DNA of 42,611 bases from Saprospiraceae bacterium (GTDB taxonomy: Bacteria > Bacteroidota > Bacteroidia > Chitinophagales > Saprospiraceae). Both the position numbers and the translations under genes were made by a program. Shown here piece after piece: positions 16,117 to 25,410 of the stretch. The stretch is from positions 1 through 42,611 of the forward strand of contig JANQWK010000043.1 in NCBI GenBank assembly GCA_030729925.1, written 5' to 3'. Position 1 is the first letter of the stretch. Every line of letters begins with the position of its first letter. The notes beneath the pieces were generated by a model. That model made no database searches and was not told where the DNA came from. It saw only the letters and a list, made by a program, of their open reading frames with translations.

Positions 16117-16897
16117 TTATAGTGCTCCGTTCGCGCGATACTTACACCTGCTTTTGCTTGTACTGGCGGTGGCAGCCGTTTCCTGTACGCCAAAGGGAAG
16201 TAAACTGTCGAAAAAAGAAGATGTGGTCAATGAAGATTTTCTCTTCAGAAAACTGGTCTCCAATCAGTTGGATGCAGAATGGCTAAGTGGTTCAGCGCGA
16301 ATTTCATACAACGACGGCAATCAGCGTTTGGGTTTTTCGGGTACGATTCATGCCCGCAAGGATAGTTTGATCTGGATAAATGTGCGCAAGATTGGATTTG
16401 AGGTTGCGAGGGTATTGATGACCCCGGATTCTGTTTATGTGATTGATCGTTTCAACAACCAGTATGCCATTGAGCCGCTGGATTACCTTACCCGAATGTT
16501 GGAGTTGCCGGCGGACTTTTCCATCGTGCAGGCGATACTTTGGGGTAACCCGGTGTTTTTCGGTAAGGGTCCCTATGGTTGGGCTAAGGAAACGGATGTG
16601 TATCGCCTATACAACGACAATGCGCCGATCAAGACGAACTACTGGCTTCATCCGGAGCAGTTCAGGCTTACGAAAATGTCATTTGACGATCCGGCTGCCG
16701 CCAGAAAAATGCTGATAGAGCAGGGAAATTTTCAGCCGGTTAATGGCTCGGATTATTTTTCGTATTTTCGAAAGTTGCAACTGACCAGTGAAGAGACGGG
16801 CAGCATTGCGCTTGAATTGGAATTTTCGCAAGTCGAGTATAATGTACCAAAGGAAATCAGATTTGAAATACCGGAGCGTTATTCGAGGATGCGTTAG
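16109..16897 (+). CDS. DUF4292 family lipoprotein
   Basis: A 262-residue lipoprotein. Signal peptide MNNYSAPFARYLHLLLLVLAVAAVSC with the lipidated Cys at residue 26. The body (WLSGSARISYNDGNQRLGFSGTIHARKDSLIWINVRKIGFEVARVLMTPDSVYVIDRFNNQY) is a series of beta strands like those of LolA/LolB-type lipid-binding proteins and matches the DUF4292 pattern as I know it. It is probably outer-membrane associated; lipoprotein or lipid handling is inference. I chose the ATG at 16109, which overlaps the TPR gene by 8 bp (translational coupling), over an upstream in-frame start at 16064 that would precede the signal peptide with non-typical sequence. The M23 gene overlaps its 3' end. Confidence 0.85.
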   Translation: MNNYSAPFARYLHLLLLVLAVAAVSCTPKGSKLSKKEDVVNEDFLFRKLVSNQLDAEWLSGSARISYNDGNQRLGFSGTIHARKDSLIWINVRKIGFEVARVLMTPDSVYVIDRFNNQYAIEPLDYLTRMLELPADFSIVQAILWGNPVFFGKGPYGWAKETDVYRLYNDNAPIKTNYWLHPEQFRLTKMSFDDPAAARKMLIEQGNFQPVNGSDYFSYFRKLQLTSEETGSIALELEFSQVEYNVPKEIRFEIPERYSRMR

Positions 16898-18059
16898 TGT
16901 GGCTTTCCTGCTGTTGTTTTTTCCCCTGCTGGTGGCAGGGCAGGAACGTGCGGCACTGGAAGCGGAGCGCAAAAGAATCCTCTCCGGAATTCGTCAGCTC
17001 AATACGAAATTGCAGCAAACGCGTGCCGACAAGCGGGAGCTACTGGAGACACATGCGTTGATGGTGGTCCAGTTGGAGTCCCGACAACAATTGCTCGATA
17101 ACCTGAGTCAGGAACTTTACCTGGCGGATAGTTTGTTGGCTGTTGTCGAAGATGAAATATGTGTCGTGGACATGGAAATTAGTGGGCTGGATGCAGCTTA
17201 CGGGGCGCTTGCGCGAAATGCTTTTCGCCTCAGGCTAAACAAAGACCTACATGCTTTTGTGCTTTCAGCTGTCTCGATCAATGATTTGTTGCGCCGGATT
17301 CACTATATCCGTAGGTACGAGCAATATCGCAAAAAACAGGCTCGCTCGATGCTGGAAAAGCAGGAGGTGCTTTCCGGATTGATCCAATCCCGCCAGAAAC
17401 AGCGCGAAGAAAAAGCCGTGTTTTTGGAAACCATCCGCGATCAAAAAGTTTTAATGGAGGAAGAACTTGCCAAACAGAACCTTCTCGTTGTACAGATTCA
17501 AAAAAATGAAAAGGATTTGCTCAAGGCCATTGACAAGGAGGAGGAATCCCGGAAAAAGCTCGATGGATTGATAGCAGGAGTGATTAGCAGGTCTTCTGCT
17601 GTTACTGCTGCTGCCCCAAAAGCTGCCACAGCCTCCGGCAATACTGCTTTTGCGCGTTCGAGGGGAAAGCTTTCCTGGCCGGTAAGTGAGGGATTTGTAT
17701 TGCGAAAATTTGGCAAACAAAAGCATCCGACCTTGAGGCGCGTTCAGGTTGTGAACAATGGAGTTGATATTGAAAGTACGGGGGGCAGGTCAGTAGTAGG
17801 TATATTTGCGGGCGAAGTAGTCGGCGTGCAGTTTGTTCCCGGATATGACAATACGGTGATTATCAGGCACGACAATTTTTACACGGTATATTCGAATTTG
17901 AGTGAGGTATTGGTAGAACGCGGTGCAAAGCTGGGGGCAGGTGCAAAACTTGGCAGTTTGTCTGCGCAAAAACCTGTACTTCATTTTGAAATCTGGCAGG
18001 ATAAAACGCGGCTGGATCCTTTGCTATGGTTAAGCCCTGAAACAAAAAAACAATTTTAG
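16842..18059 (+). CDS. EnvC-like murein hydrolase activator with degenerate M23 (LytM) domain
   Basis: A 405-residue exported protein: signal peptide to about residue 34 (SVAFLLLFFPLLVAGQ), long coiled coil about 36-240, Ala/Thr-rich linker, and a C-terminal LytM/M23 fold about 270-400. The metal and catalytic motifs are broken: HxGxD is NNGVD (N305 for His, D309 kept), the family YAHL is YSNL, and HxH is VLH (V379, H381 kept). It should therefore not be a peptidase but an activator of amidases, as EnvC and NlpD are, at cell division (inference from family knowledge). Start: ATG at 16842, inside the DUF4292 gene with a 56-bp overlap. hflX follows after 3 bp. Confidence 0.85.
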   Translation: MYQRKSDLKYRSVIRGCVSVAFLLLFFPLLVAGQERAALEAERKRILSGIRQLNTKLQQTRADKRELLETHALMVVQLESRQQLLDNLSQELYLADSLLAVVEDEICVVDMEISGLDAAYGALARNAFRLRLNKDLHAFVLSAVSINDLLRRIHYIRRYEQYRKKQARSMLEKQEVLSGLIQSRQKQREEKAVFLETIRDQKVLMEEELAKQNLLVVQIQKNEKDLLKAIDKEEESRKKLDGLIAGVISRSSAVTAAAPKAATASGNTAFARSRGKLSWPVSEGFVLRKFGKQKHPTLRRVQVVNNGVDIESTGGRSVVGIFAGEVVGVQFVPGYDNTVIIRHDNFYTVYSNLSEVLVERGAKLGAGAKLGSLSAQKPVLHFEIWQDKTRLDPLLWLSPETKKQF

Positions 18060-18062
18060 TGT

Positions 18063-19280
18063 ATGCAGAACGATTGGAACCTGGGGGAACAGAAGAAGAA
18101 AGGCATTAAACAAACGATCGAGTCGGCGGTGGTAGTCGGACTCGTACAAAAAGATCAAACAGAAGCTCAGATTTTGGAATATCTGGATGAATTGGAGTTT
18201 CTTGCATTGACCGCCGGCGCAAAGTCGGTTCGCCGTTTTATGCAAAAACTGCCGCATCCGGATTCCCGTACTTTTATCGGGAAGGGTAAACTGGAGGAGA
18301 TCAAAGCATTTATTGATGCCAATGAGGCGATCACGATGGTGATTTTTGACGATGATCTTACGGGTAAGCAAGTTAGCATCCTGGAAGAAACGCTAAAAGT
18401 AAAGATCATTGACCGGAGTACTTTGATCTTGGATATTTTTGCGAATCGCGCACAGACGGCTCAGGCCAAAACCCAAGTCGAACTTGCACAAATGCAGTAT
18501 TTGTTGCCACGGCTCCGGGGTTTGTGGACGCACTTGGAGCGACAGCGAGGAGGAATCGGTATGCGCGGTCCCGGTGAAAAGGAGATCGAGACTGACCGGC
18601 GTATTGTTCGGGATAAAATTACCCAACTCAAGAAAAAATTGGAAAAGATTGACCAGCAGAATGTAACCCGACGCAAGAACAGGGGTGAGCTGATCAGAGT
18701 CGCACTGGTAGGTTATACGAATGTGGGCAAGTCCACTCTGATGAATATCCTGAGTGATGCAGATGTTTTTGCCGAAAACAAGCTTTTTGCAACCCTGGAT
18801 ACTACGGTTCGGAAGGTCGTGTTGGATCAGGTACCTTTTTTGCTTTCTGATACGGTTGGTTTTATCCGCAAACTTCCTCACCATTTGATTGAGAGTTTTA
18901 AGTCCACCCTCGATGAGGTTACTGAAAGCGATATTTTGATCCACGTGGTGGATATTGCGCACCCTCAGCACGAGGATCAGATTCTAACGGTCAACCAGAC
19001 GCTAAAAGAGCTCGATGCCCTGGAAAAACCTACCTTGTTCGTTTTTAATAAAATAGATGAGTATCGCCGCCTCAATTACGATTTGCTGTTGGAGGATGAA
19101 ACCAAGACAGAGATCGAAGCGGGCATCAGTGAAAACCTAAGGCATGCGTTTGAGCACGACAATGTGCTGGTGTCAGCGGTTACCCGCGAAAATATGGACT
19201 TGCTGCGGACTAAAATCATTGATCTGGTCAAGCAGGCGTACGAAGTGCGCTACCCTTATCAGGCAAAATTGTGGTCTTGA
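18063..19280 (+). CDS. hflX: GTPase HflX
   Basis: Ribosome-associated GTPase of 405 residues that splits stalled or hibernating ribosomes under stress. The N-terminal HflX domain contains FIGKGKLEEIK, the coiled linker has the family hallmark RGGIGMRGPGEKEIETDRR, and the G domain has G1 GYTNVGKST (217-225), G3 DTVGFIRKLPHHLIESFKSTLDE and G4 NKID. Start: ATG at 18063, 3 bp after the preceding stop. The M29 aminopeptidase gene starts right after its stop. Confidence 0.96.
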   Translation: MQNDWNLGEQKKKGIKQTIESAVVVGLVQKDQTEAQILEYLDELEFLALTAGAKSVRRFMQKLPHPDSRTFIGKGKLEEIKAFIDANEAITMVIFDDDLTGKQVSILEETLKVKIIDRSTLILDIFANRAQTAQAKTQVELAQMQYLLPRLRGLWTHLERQRGGIGMRGPGEKEIETDRRIVRDKITQLKKKLEKIDQQNVTRRKNRGELIRVALVGYTNVGKSTLMNILSDADVFAENKLFATLDTTVRKVVLDQVPFLLSDTVGFIRKLPHHLIESFKSTLDEVTESDILIHVVDIAHPQHEDQILTVNQTLKELDALEKPTLFVFNKIDEYRRLNYDLLLEDETKTEIEAGISENLRHAFEHDNVLVSAVTRENMDLLRTKIIDLVKQAYEVRYPYQAKLWS

Positions 19281-19281
19281 T

Positions 19282-20376
19282 ATGATGATGCTGAAAAAGT
19301 ATGCCCATCTATTGGTAGATTATTGCCTGGATCTTCATCCGGGTGAATTGCTCTATGTGAGATCCACTACCTTGGCCGAGCCCTTGGTGAGGGAGGTGTA
19401 TCGGGCAGCCCTTCAGAAAGGCGCGCATGTGGAAGTAGAGCTCTCTTTTAGGGAAAAAGAGCGGATTTTTTTAGAATCAGCTGAAGGGGCTCAATTGGAT
19501 CGTGTCTCTACCCTGAGCCAAACCATGATGGAACAGGCGGATGCTTATTTGTTTATCCGTGCCCCTTTCAACCTGTTTGAGAATGCGGACGTATCGGCTG
19601 AAAACGCCAAGCGCCAGAGGTTAGCCCAGGAGCCTTTGGATAAAATATATTTTGAGCGCATTGCGGAAGGCAGCCTGAAGCGCTGTCTGTGCCAATATCC
19701 AACGGCAGCAGCCGCCCAACAGGCCAAAATGTCTTTGGAGCAATATGAACAATTTGTCTATGATGCTTGTAAATTATATGAGGCCGATCCCAAAGGGGCA
19801 TGGCTGGATTTGCGGGCGGAGCAGCAACGCATAGTGGACTTTCTTCGGGACAAAGAAGAGATCAGGTACATCACTACGGGTACAGATATTCGCTTTTCTA
19901 CGAAAGGCAGAACCTGGATCAACTCAGATGGTCGCAGCAATATGCCATCGGGGGAAGTGTTTACGGCTCCTGTGGAGGAAAGTGTCAACGGGGTCATATC
20001 GTTTTCTTATCCTTCTGTATATATGGGTCATGAGTTTGAGGGACTGCGCCTGTGGGTCAAAGATGGGATCGTCGAACGGTTTGAGGCCAGCCGAGGAGCA
20101 GAGAAAATGAAAGAAATTTTGGCGATTCCTGGAGCAAATAAATTTGGTGAGGCTGCTATAGGAACAAATTATGCAATACGCCGTTATACGGGGAATATTC
20201 TGTTTGATGAAAAAATAGGGGGAACCATCCACCTTGCTCTTGGTCAATCTTATTTGCAGGCCGGTGGGAGGAATACTTCCAGTGTACATTGGGATCTGAT
20301 TACGGATATGCGCAAGGAGGGAAAAATCTATGCGGATGGGGTATTGATGTATGAAAACGGCAATTTTTTGATCTGA
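19282..20376 (+). CDS. M29 family aminopeptidase
   Basis: A 364-residue cytoplasmic metallo-aminopeptidase of the AmpS/AmpT/PepS type. Metal and active-site residues align: E225 (SGEVFTAP), E290 (FGEAAIGTN), H317 (GTIHLALG), Y324, H336 and D338 (SVHWDLI); the 7-residue spacing H317-Y324 and HxD match the family. The N-terminal domain (about 1-190) is typical. Start: the first of three tandem ATGs at 19282, one base after the hflX stop; an upstream extension inside hflX is rejected. It ends the TPR / DUF4292 / M23 / hflX / M29 run and probably recycles peptides. Confidence 0.93.
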   Translation: MMMLKKYAHLLVDYCLDLHPGELLYVRSTTLAEPLVREVYRAALQKGAHVEVELSFREKERIFLESAEGAQLDRVSTLSQTMMEQADAYLFIRAPFNLFENADVSAENAKRQRLAQEPLDKIYFERIAEGSLKRCLCQYPTAAAAQQAKMSLEQYEQFVYDACKLYEADPKGAWLDLRAEQQRIVDFLRDKEEIRYITTGTDIRFSTKGRTWINSDGRSNMPSGEVFTAPVEESVNGVISFSYPSVYMGHEFEGLRLWVKDGIVERFEASRGAEKMKEILAIPGANKFGEAAIGTNYAIRRYTGNILFDEKIGGTIHLALGQSYLQAGGRNTSSVHWDLITDMRKEGKIYADGVLMYENGNFLI

Positions 20377-20541
20377 GGATATGGTTTTGAGGGGGAGGAG
20401 GACAAGAATCGCATTAAATTTGTATTATTATTTGAGGCAACAAAGAAAGAAATCCATAAATTGCGACAAGAATCCCAAATCCGATTTGCGGAGGTAACAG
20501 TTGATAAAAGAACACTAGAAAATATTTACCACACAAACTAA
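20377..20541 (+). pseudogene. Possible ORF remnant in frame after the M29 gene
   Basis: Between the M29 stop (TGA) and a TAA at 20539-20541 lie 54 sense codons in the same frame (GYGFEGEEDKNRIKFVLLFEA...TLENIYHTN). It has coding-like composition but no ATG or GTG start; the only TTG is at codon 29. The following gene starts four codons after the TAA, also in this frame. It could be the tail of a lost gene, the 5' part of the next gene cut by a stop, or chance. Confidence 0.2.
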
Positions 20542-20553
20542 TATCCCTACACC

Positions 20554-21279
20554 GTGAACAGTAATACTGCATTCCTTGAGCTCAAGTATGGCAACATATA
20601 CGGAGGTTTCCCCAATTTCTATGCCATTAGTGAGATTGCATTCCTGGTATTCGAAAACAGTTCCAATAAGATCTTTTTGGAGAGTTGGATCAGTAATGCC
20701 AACGTGGAGATTGTCAACGTATATCCCCAGATCAACGAGCTTGGTCATACTGTGGGTAGGGGAAAAGAGGTGATCAATTTGCGTACCCGCCGTAGAAAGC
20801 CTTTCAAGGAGGATTTTCGGTTGGAGGAAGAGGAATTGCAGAATGCTTTTAAGAACCTTCGGCCTACAAAAATGCCTATCAAGAGTTTTCTGATTAAGGC
20901 AATGAAAAAGTATCAGTTCAAGGACATCATTGTGTTTGATGGTCGTCGGGATGTTTTTTTGTGTGAAAAATCGGGAGCCAATTTTTCCCGGGCAAATATT
21001 ATTGACATCCAGAAGGATCTGAATAAAGAAACGGACTATCTGTTTTCGTTGAATAAACTGTCTGTGGTGGTTAATTTCGAGCTGGATCGCAATTATCTTC
21101 GTTCAAACAACCAGGAGTACTGGTTGCACCCGATTGCCGCCAAGCAGATTACCCCCAAATCAGCTGCTTATGATGCAGCTCGCCTCATGATGGTATATAA
21201 TGAATACACCAAACATCATGGCGATTTCTTGATTCATGCGCAGAAGCTGCTGAATAAGATCCAGACGGGCAAGATGTAA
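20554..21279 (+). CDS. Orphan protein, possibly RNase H-fold (DEDD-like) nuclease
   Basis: A 241-residue protein that I cannot assign firmly. The pattern is suggestive of a 3'-5' exonuclease fold: an N-terminal strand with an acidic residue (FLELKYGNIYGGF, Exo I position, with Glu but no DxE), a strand before an Asp (KDIIVFDGRRD), and a late helix AAYDAARLMMVYNEY resembling the Exo III (H/Y)xxxDA motif. A YWLHP turn precedes it. The residue set is incomplete, so activity is uncertain. The start is a GTG at 20554. The frame runs in from the ORF remnant upstream, separated by a single TAA. It is convergent with the metallo-hydrolase gene, 7 bp apart. Confidence 0.55.
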   Translation: MNSNTAFLELKYGNIYGGFPNFYAISEIAFLVFENSSNKIFLESWISNANVEIVNVYPQINELGHTVGRGKEVINLRTRRRKPFKEDFRLEEEELQNAFKNLRPTKMPIKSFLIKAMKKYQFKDIIVFDGRRDVFLCEKSGANFSRANIIDIQKDLNKETDYLFSLNKLSVVVNFELDRNYLRSNNQEYWLHPIAAKQITPKSAAYDAARLMMVYNEYTKHHGDFLIHAQKLLNKIQTGKM

Positions 21280-21286
21280 GGTGCGA

Positions 21287-22705
21287 TCAAATATGGACTT
21301 CCTGTCCGAGTTCGGGAATATTGACGGATGGAAACCCATAATTCAGGAGCATTTTTTTGAAGGGTTCTTGTCGGTCAATTGTACCATGAACGAGAAACAC
21401 GGTGGAAGCGGTTTCTTTTTGGTGTTTGATAAAGTCTAGCATTTCGAGCCTGTCCCCGTGTGCGGAAAAAGAATCCATAACGACGATATTGGCGTTTACG
21501 GGTTTCCACTGACCGAATAACCGGAGAAAAGTTGCCCCGTCTCTCAGGATACCACCTGGGGTATCGGGGGTGCAATAACCCACAATCAGGATAGTATGTT
21601 GGGGCTGATCTATCATGTGGTAGAGGTGGTGTTTGACCCTGCCGGCGTTCATCATACCCGAGGAACTGATGATGATAGCGGGTTCTTCGCTGTCGTTGAT
21701 GGCTTTTGACAATTCCACATCGCGGACGTAGGTCAGAGAGTTAAAGCCAAAGGGGTCGTCGTCCACGAGTAGGTATTCGTTGAGATCACTATCGAAGCAC
21801 TCCGGATGTGCGCCAAAAATCATGGTTGCATTGACAGCCAGGGGGCTGTCCACATACACGGGAATCTTTGGCAATTTACCTTCATGTTCGAGTTGATCCA
21901 GAATATAGACGATTTCCTGGGTGCGTCCTACGGAAAAAGCGGGGATCAGCAGTTTACCTTTATTTTCGACGCAGGTATTGCGTATGATTTGCAAGAATTT
22001 TTCCTTTTCGGAAGGCGCTTCAAGGTGTTCCTGGTCGCCATAAGTAGATTCACAGATGAGATAGTCCACTTGGGGCATAATTTGGGGATCTCGTAGGATA
22101 GGACGTTGGGGGCGCCCGATATCACCTGTAAATCCGAGCATAATGGTGCGGTCATTTTCTTTGATGCGCAAGGTCACGGAAGCACTACCGAGGATATGGC
22201 CTGCATCCTTAAACAGTACCTCTACGGATTCGTGAATAGAAAACCAGCGATTGTAGCCAAAAGTAGCGAAACACTCCATGGTAGGTTCGATATCTTTGGT
22301 CGTATAAAGGGGGTCTTTGGGGTGTTTGTGCTTTCCTCGTTTTCCGTCTTGTTTTTGTTCGAGTTTTTTGTTGAAATACTCGGCATCCCTTTCCTGTATT
22401 TTTGCGCTATCCAGCAGCATAATGGCGCACAAGCTACGGGTGGCGTGGGTCGAGAAAATGGAACCTCTGAAACCATCTTTGACTAGCTTGGGCAATCTTC
22501 CGGAATGATCAATATGCGCGTGAGAAAGTACCACACAATCAATTTCGGCGGGATCGAACAGCCATTTCTCGTTAAAGGCAGCCATTTTTTTACTATTCCC
22601 CTGGAAAAGGCCACAATCCAGTAGGATTTTAGTGCCATTGTCGAGTTCCAGCAGGTGTGCGCTACCGGTTACTTCCTGTGCTGCTCCGCAAAATTTTATT
22701 TTCAT
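21287..22705 (-). CDS. Beta-CASP metallo-beta-lactamase fold hydrolase (probable RNase)
   Basis: A 472-residue metallo-hydrolase of the RNA-processing (CPSF73-like) group. Motif 2 is SHAHIDHSG (H62, H64, D66, H67), with H-rich GDIGRPQRPIL (motif 4 Asp) and a later beta-CASP part including IISSSGMMNAGRVKHHLYHM, GTPGGILRDG and FSAHGDRLEMLDFIKH plus VHGTIDRQEPFKKML. N-terminal MKIKFCGAAQEVTGSAHLLE is typical. It probably cleaves or processes RNA; the substrate is unknown. It lies beside, not overlapping, the TPR lipoprotein gene on the same strand (12 bp), so it is probably co-transcribed with it. Confidence 0.9.
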   Translation of the reverse strand: MKIKFCGAAQEVTGSAHLLELDNGTKILLDCGLFQGNSKKMAAFNEKWLFDPAEIDCVVLSHAHIDHSGRLPKLVKDGFRGSIFSTHATRSLCAIMLLDSAKIQERDAEYFNKKLEQKQDGKRGKHKHPKDPLYTTKDIEPTMECFATFGYNRWFSIHESVEVLFKDAGHILGSASVTLRIKENDRTIMLGFTGDIGRPQRPILRDPQIMPQVDYLICESTYGDQEHLEAPSEKEKFLQIIRNTCVENKGKLLIPAFSVGRTQEIVYILDQLEHEGKLPKIPVYVDSPLAVNATMIFGAHPECFDSDLNEYLLVDDDPFGFNSLTYVRDVELSKAINDSEEPAIIISSSGMMNAGRVKHHLYHMIDQPQHTILIVGYCTPDTPGGILRDGATFLRLFGQWKPVNANIVVMDSFSAHGDRLEMLDFIKHQKETASTVFLVHGTIDRQEPFKKMLLNYGFPSVNIPELGQEVHI

Positions 22706-22717
22706 GGTTGCGAGGTT

Positions 22718-23737
22718 TTATTCTGAAAGCTTTTTTATTCTGTCCAAACCGTCCTGGGCTGCTTCAAAGGTAGTATCAAAAATAAGGCATTGTTCGTATT
22801 CTTTGGAGGCACGATCAAACTGTCCCATCAGTTCCAGGGTAACCCCCCTGTAATAGTAATATTTTGCTTCTGCGGGGCGGGTTTGTACGGCAATATCAAA
22901 TTGTTGGAAAGCTGCCTGTAAGGAGTCCATGTCGAGGAGGATGAGCCCGGCGTTGTAAAAAGCTTCGTGGTATTGAGGGTTAAGTGTTCCAATTTCGCGA
23001 AAAACGGCAACAGCTCCTTCAAGATCATTGACATCCTGTAAGTAATAGCCTTTGGCATGCCTGGCTTCTACGGAATTGGGGGCAATCTCTATCGCGGTGT
23101 CGAAATATTCCAGTGCGATTTTATCTCCTTTCTCCGCATACAACTGTCCGAGATTCATCCAGGCATCTACTATGGCTGCATCTTGCTGGACGGCGAGCTT
23201 AAAGTTCTCGATCGCCACATCGGCTTGCTCCATTTCTTTGTACACCAGGCCGCGCATGAAGAATAGATCGGCGAGCAGCGGATCAATTTTTTCCAGTTGT
23301 GTCAGGGTGGCGAGTGCACCATCATACAGTTTTAAGATCAGTTGAAATTCTGCGAGTTTGAGGTAGGAGGGTTTGTTGCCTGGAAAAGCCCGAACCGTTT
23401 GTTCCATAGTTTCAAGTGCCGGTCGGGACTGAAAATAATCCAGATAAACATCTGCCAGTAAATGCCGGTAAGAAATGTTATCGGGTTGAAGTTCGATTGC
23501 TTTTTGCATATCAGCAATGGCTTCATCGTAACTTTCATTCAGGTAATACTGTTCGCCTCTTGCTGCATACAAACTGGCGTCATCGGGCGATTGTGCTATT
23601 GTTGCGGTGAGCTGATCAATGGCTGGATTACCAGTTGCAGCAGGGGTGGGTTCTTGGTTTTTGGGGTTGCAACCAGTAAAAAAGAACGTGGTGATCAACC
23701 AAAGGAATAAGTGCCTGTTTTTATTAGAAAAGAACAT
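22718..23737 (-). CDS. TPR lipoprotein
   Basis: A 339-residue lipoprotein: signal MFFSNKNRHLFLWLITTFFFTGC with lipobox TGC, then about nine TPR units (for example DASLYAARGEQYYLNESYDEAIADMQKAIELQPDN and VDAWMNLGQLYAEKGDKIALEYFDTAIEIAPNS). It is a protein-interaction scaffold, probably at the envelope. I chose the ATG at 23737. Upstream in-frame starts give a long non-signal leader and reach into the divergent gene at 23784. The metallo-hydrolase gene follows on the same strand. Confidence 0.8.
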   Translation of the reverse strand: MFFSNKNRHLFLWLITTFFFTGCNPKNQEPTPAATGNPAIDQLTATIAQSPDDASLYAARGEQYYLNESYDEAIADMQKAIELQPDNISYRHLLADVYLDYFQSRPALETMEQTVRAFPGNKPSYLKLAEFQLILKLYDGALATLTQLEKIDPLLADLFFMRGLVYKEMEQADVAIENFKLAVQQDAAIVDAWMNLGQLYAEKGDKIALEYFDTAIEIAPNSVEARHAKGYYLQDVNDLEGAVAVFREIGTLNPQYHEAFYNAGLILLDMDSLQAAFQQFDIAVQTRPAEAKYYYYRGVTLELMGQFDRASKEYEQCLIFDTTFEAAQDGLDRIKKLSE

Positions 23738-23783
23738 GAACGCGTGTTTAGAGGGTTGTAGCATACAATTTAATAGGTAAACC

Positions 23784-25382
23784 ATGAAGAAGCTAATTTT
23801 GGCTGGCATTAGTTTTATTTTTGTACAATTCCTTTCGGGGCAAACCTGGTCTGCCGGCCAAATGTTCGGAGGAACAGGCAATAATCAGGCCTTTTTTTTG
23901 GAGCGCTTGTCTGATGATGAATTGGTTATGGGGGGACTTTACGAAAAAGCCCTGGATAATGTTCCGGACTGGCCGCTTGCGAGGGGTAACCGGGATATTT
24001 TTTTGGCTACTTATGGGGCAGACCGACAGATTTCTTCAATCGTGGGCATAGGCGGCGCTTTTCGGGAACAGCTATGGGCATTAGACACAGATGGGAAGCG
24101 AGGACTGGTGGTTGCCGGTCAGTACACCGTAGAGGCAAGTATAGATACTTTTCTTTTTCGGAGTGATCCATTTCCAACGGCAACATTTGTTGCCAGACTT
24201 AATGGTAATTTGGAATTGGAGTGGTGGGTGCAGTTAGTAGGAACTGGAATAGTGGAGGTATCGGATCTTGAGATTGGAGCACTGGGGGAAATTTATGTCA
24301 CGGGAACCTTTCAGGACAGTATGTGGTGGAACGATGAGCTGATCGTGGCCAAGGGAGCGTCGGATATGTTTGTTGCCCGAATGGATCCTTTGGGCAATCT
24401 CGATTGGATCCGGCATTTTGGCCAATCTGGAGATACCCGGACTACGGCTATGGACGAAAGGGACGGCGTATTGCTGTTGGCAGGTGTTTTCAACGACCAA
24501 ACTAGTTTTGGCGGAGCGGGAATGACGGCCAATACCAAAGATCTTGATGTGTTTTTATTGACTATGGATGCCCAGACAGCAGCGGTGAGTTGGGCAGTGA
24601 AAGCAGGTGGGGTTTTTGATGAGGAGGTAAGCAAGGTGTTGATAGATGAAGCTGGGGCTTGTTATGCATTTGGGCAGTTAATTGGGGTCATGAACATCAG
24701 TCCCGACCAGTCTATTCAGAGTTCAACCGGACAAAGTGATTTGTTTGTGTTAAAATATAGTCCTTCCGGTGTGCCCCTTATGGCCAAGGCATTCAATGCA
24801 CCCGGTCCACAGTTGGCTGCTGATATGGAATTGAGTGGCACACAACTCATCGTTACCGGGTACTACCAAAATGAACTCAGTTTGCCTCCTTTCGAATTGG
24901 GCAGGTCTGACAATTATAATGGATTTGTAGCATCGCTCGGCCAAAACGACCTGACGCCGACCTGGCTGCTGGAGGCTGTTGGGAGCGATGGCGTATATCC
25001 ATCCGACCTGTTGATCGGTCGCGATGAAATATGGCTGCTTGGCAACTTTAGTGGTCAGGTGGATGCCGGTGAAATTCAGCTTCGCGGGATCTCCCAGTCC
25101 GATATTTTTCTCATGGACATCCAAACCAGCACAGCTGTTTCAGCAATTGCCCCACTCAGTCTTGACTTATTTCCCAATCCGGCAGCACATGCCCTTAACA
25201 TCCGAACTCCTTATCCGGCAGCTCATATCACCTTATATTCCAATCAGGGTGTACAAGTACTCCAGCAATCAATTCAATATGAAGCGACTATAGAAACAGC
25301 AGGATTGACTCCTGGACAGTATTGGTTGTTGTTGCGCTATGAAGATAGGTTGACGGTAGCCCCGGTAATAATTGCCAGGTAA
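23784..25382 (+). CDS. Secreted propeller-type protein with T9SS C-terminal sorting domain
   Basis: A 532-residue exported protein. Signal peptide about 1-19 (MKKLILAGISFIFVQFLSG). The middle (about 20-450) has repeated blocks such as GEIYVTGTFQDSMWW, SDMFVARMDPLGNLDWIRHFG and SDLFVLKYSPSGVPLMAKAF, the pattern of SBBP (beta-propeller) repeats. The C-terminal ~75 residues (LSLDLFPNPAAHALNIRTPYPAAHITLYSNQGVQVLQQ...GQYWLLLRY) form a T9SS type A sorting domain with the FPNPA motif. It should be secreted or bound to the cell surface; the ligand is unknown. It is divergent from the TPR lipoprotein gene (46 bp gap). No catalytic motif is visible. Confidence 0.85.
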   Translation: MKKLILAGISFIFVQFLSGQTWSAGQMFGGTGNNQAFFLERLSDDELVMGGLYEKALDNVPDWPLARGNRDIFLATYGADRQISSIVGIGGAFREQLWALDTDGKRGLVVAGQYTVEASIDTFLFRSDPFPTATFVARLNGNLELEWWVQLVGTGIVEVSDLEIGALGEIYVTGTFQDSMWWNDELIVAKGASDMFVARMDPLGNLDWIRHFGQSGDTRTTAMDERDGVLLLAGVFNDQTSFGGAGMTANTKDLDVFLLTMDAQTAAVSWAVKAGGVFDEEVSKVLIDEAGACYAFGQLIGVMNISPDQSIQSSTGQSDLFVLKYSPSGVPLMAKAFNAPGPQLAADMELSGTQLIVTGYYQNELSLPPFELGRSDNYNGFVASLGQNDLTPTWLLEAVGSDGVYPSDLLIGRDEIWLLGNFSGQVDAGEIQLRGISQSDIFLMDIQTSTAVSAIAPLSLDLFPNPAAHALNIRTPYPAAHITLYSNQGVQVLQQSIQYEATIETAGLTPGQYWLLLRYEDRLTVAPVIIAR

Positions 25383-25410
25383 ATGTGAGGTAAAATTTTA
25401 CAAGTATCCC

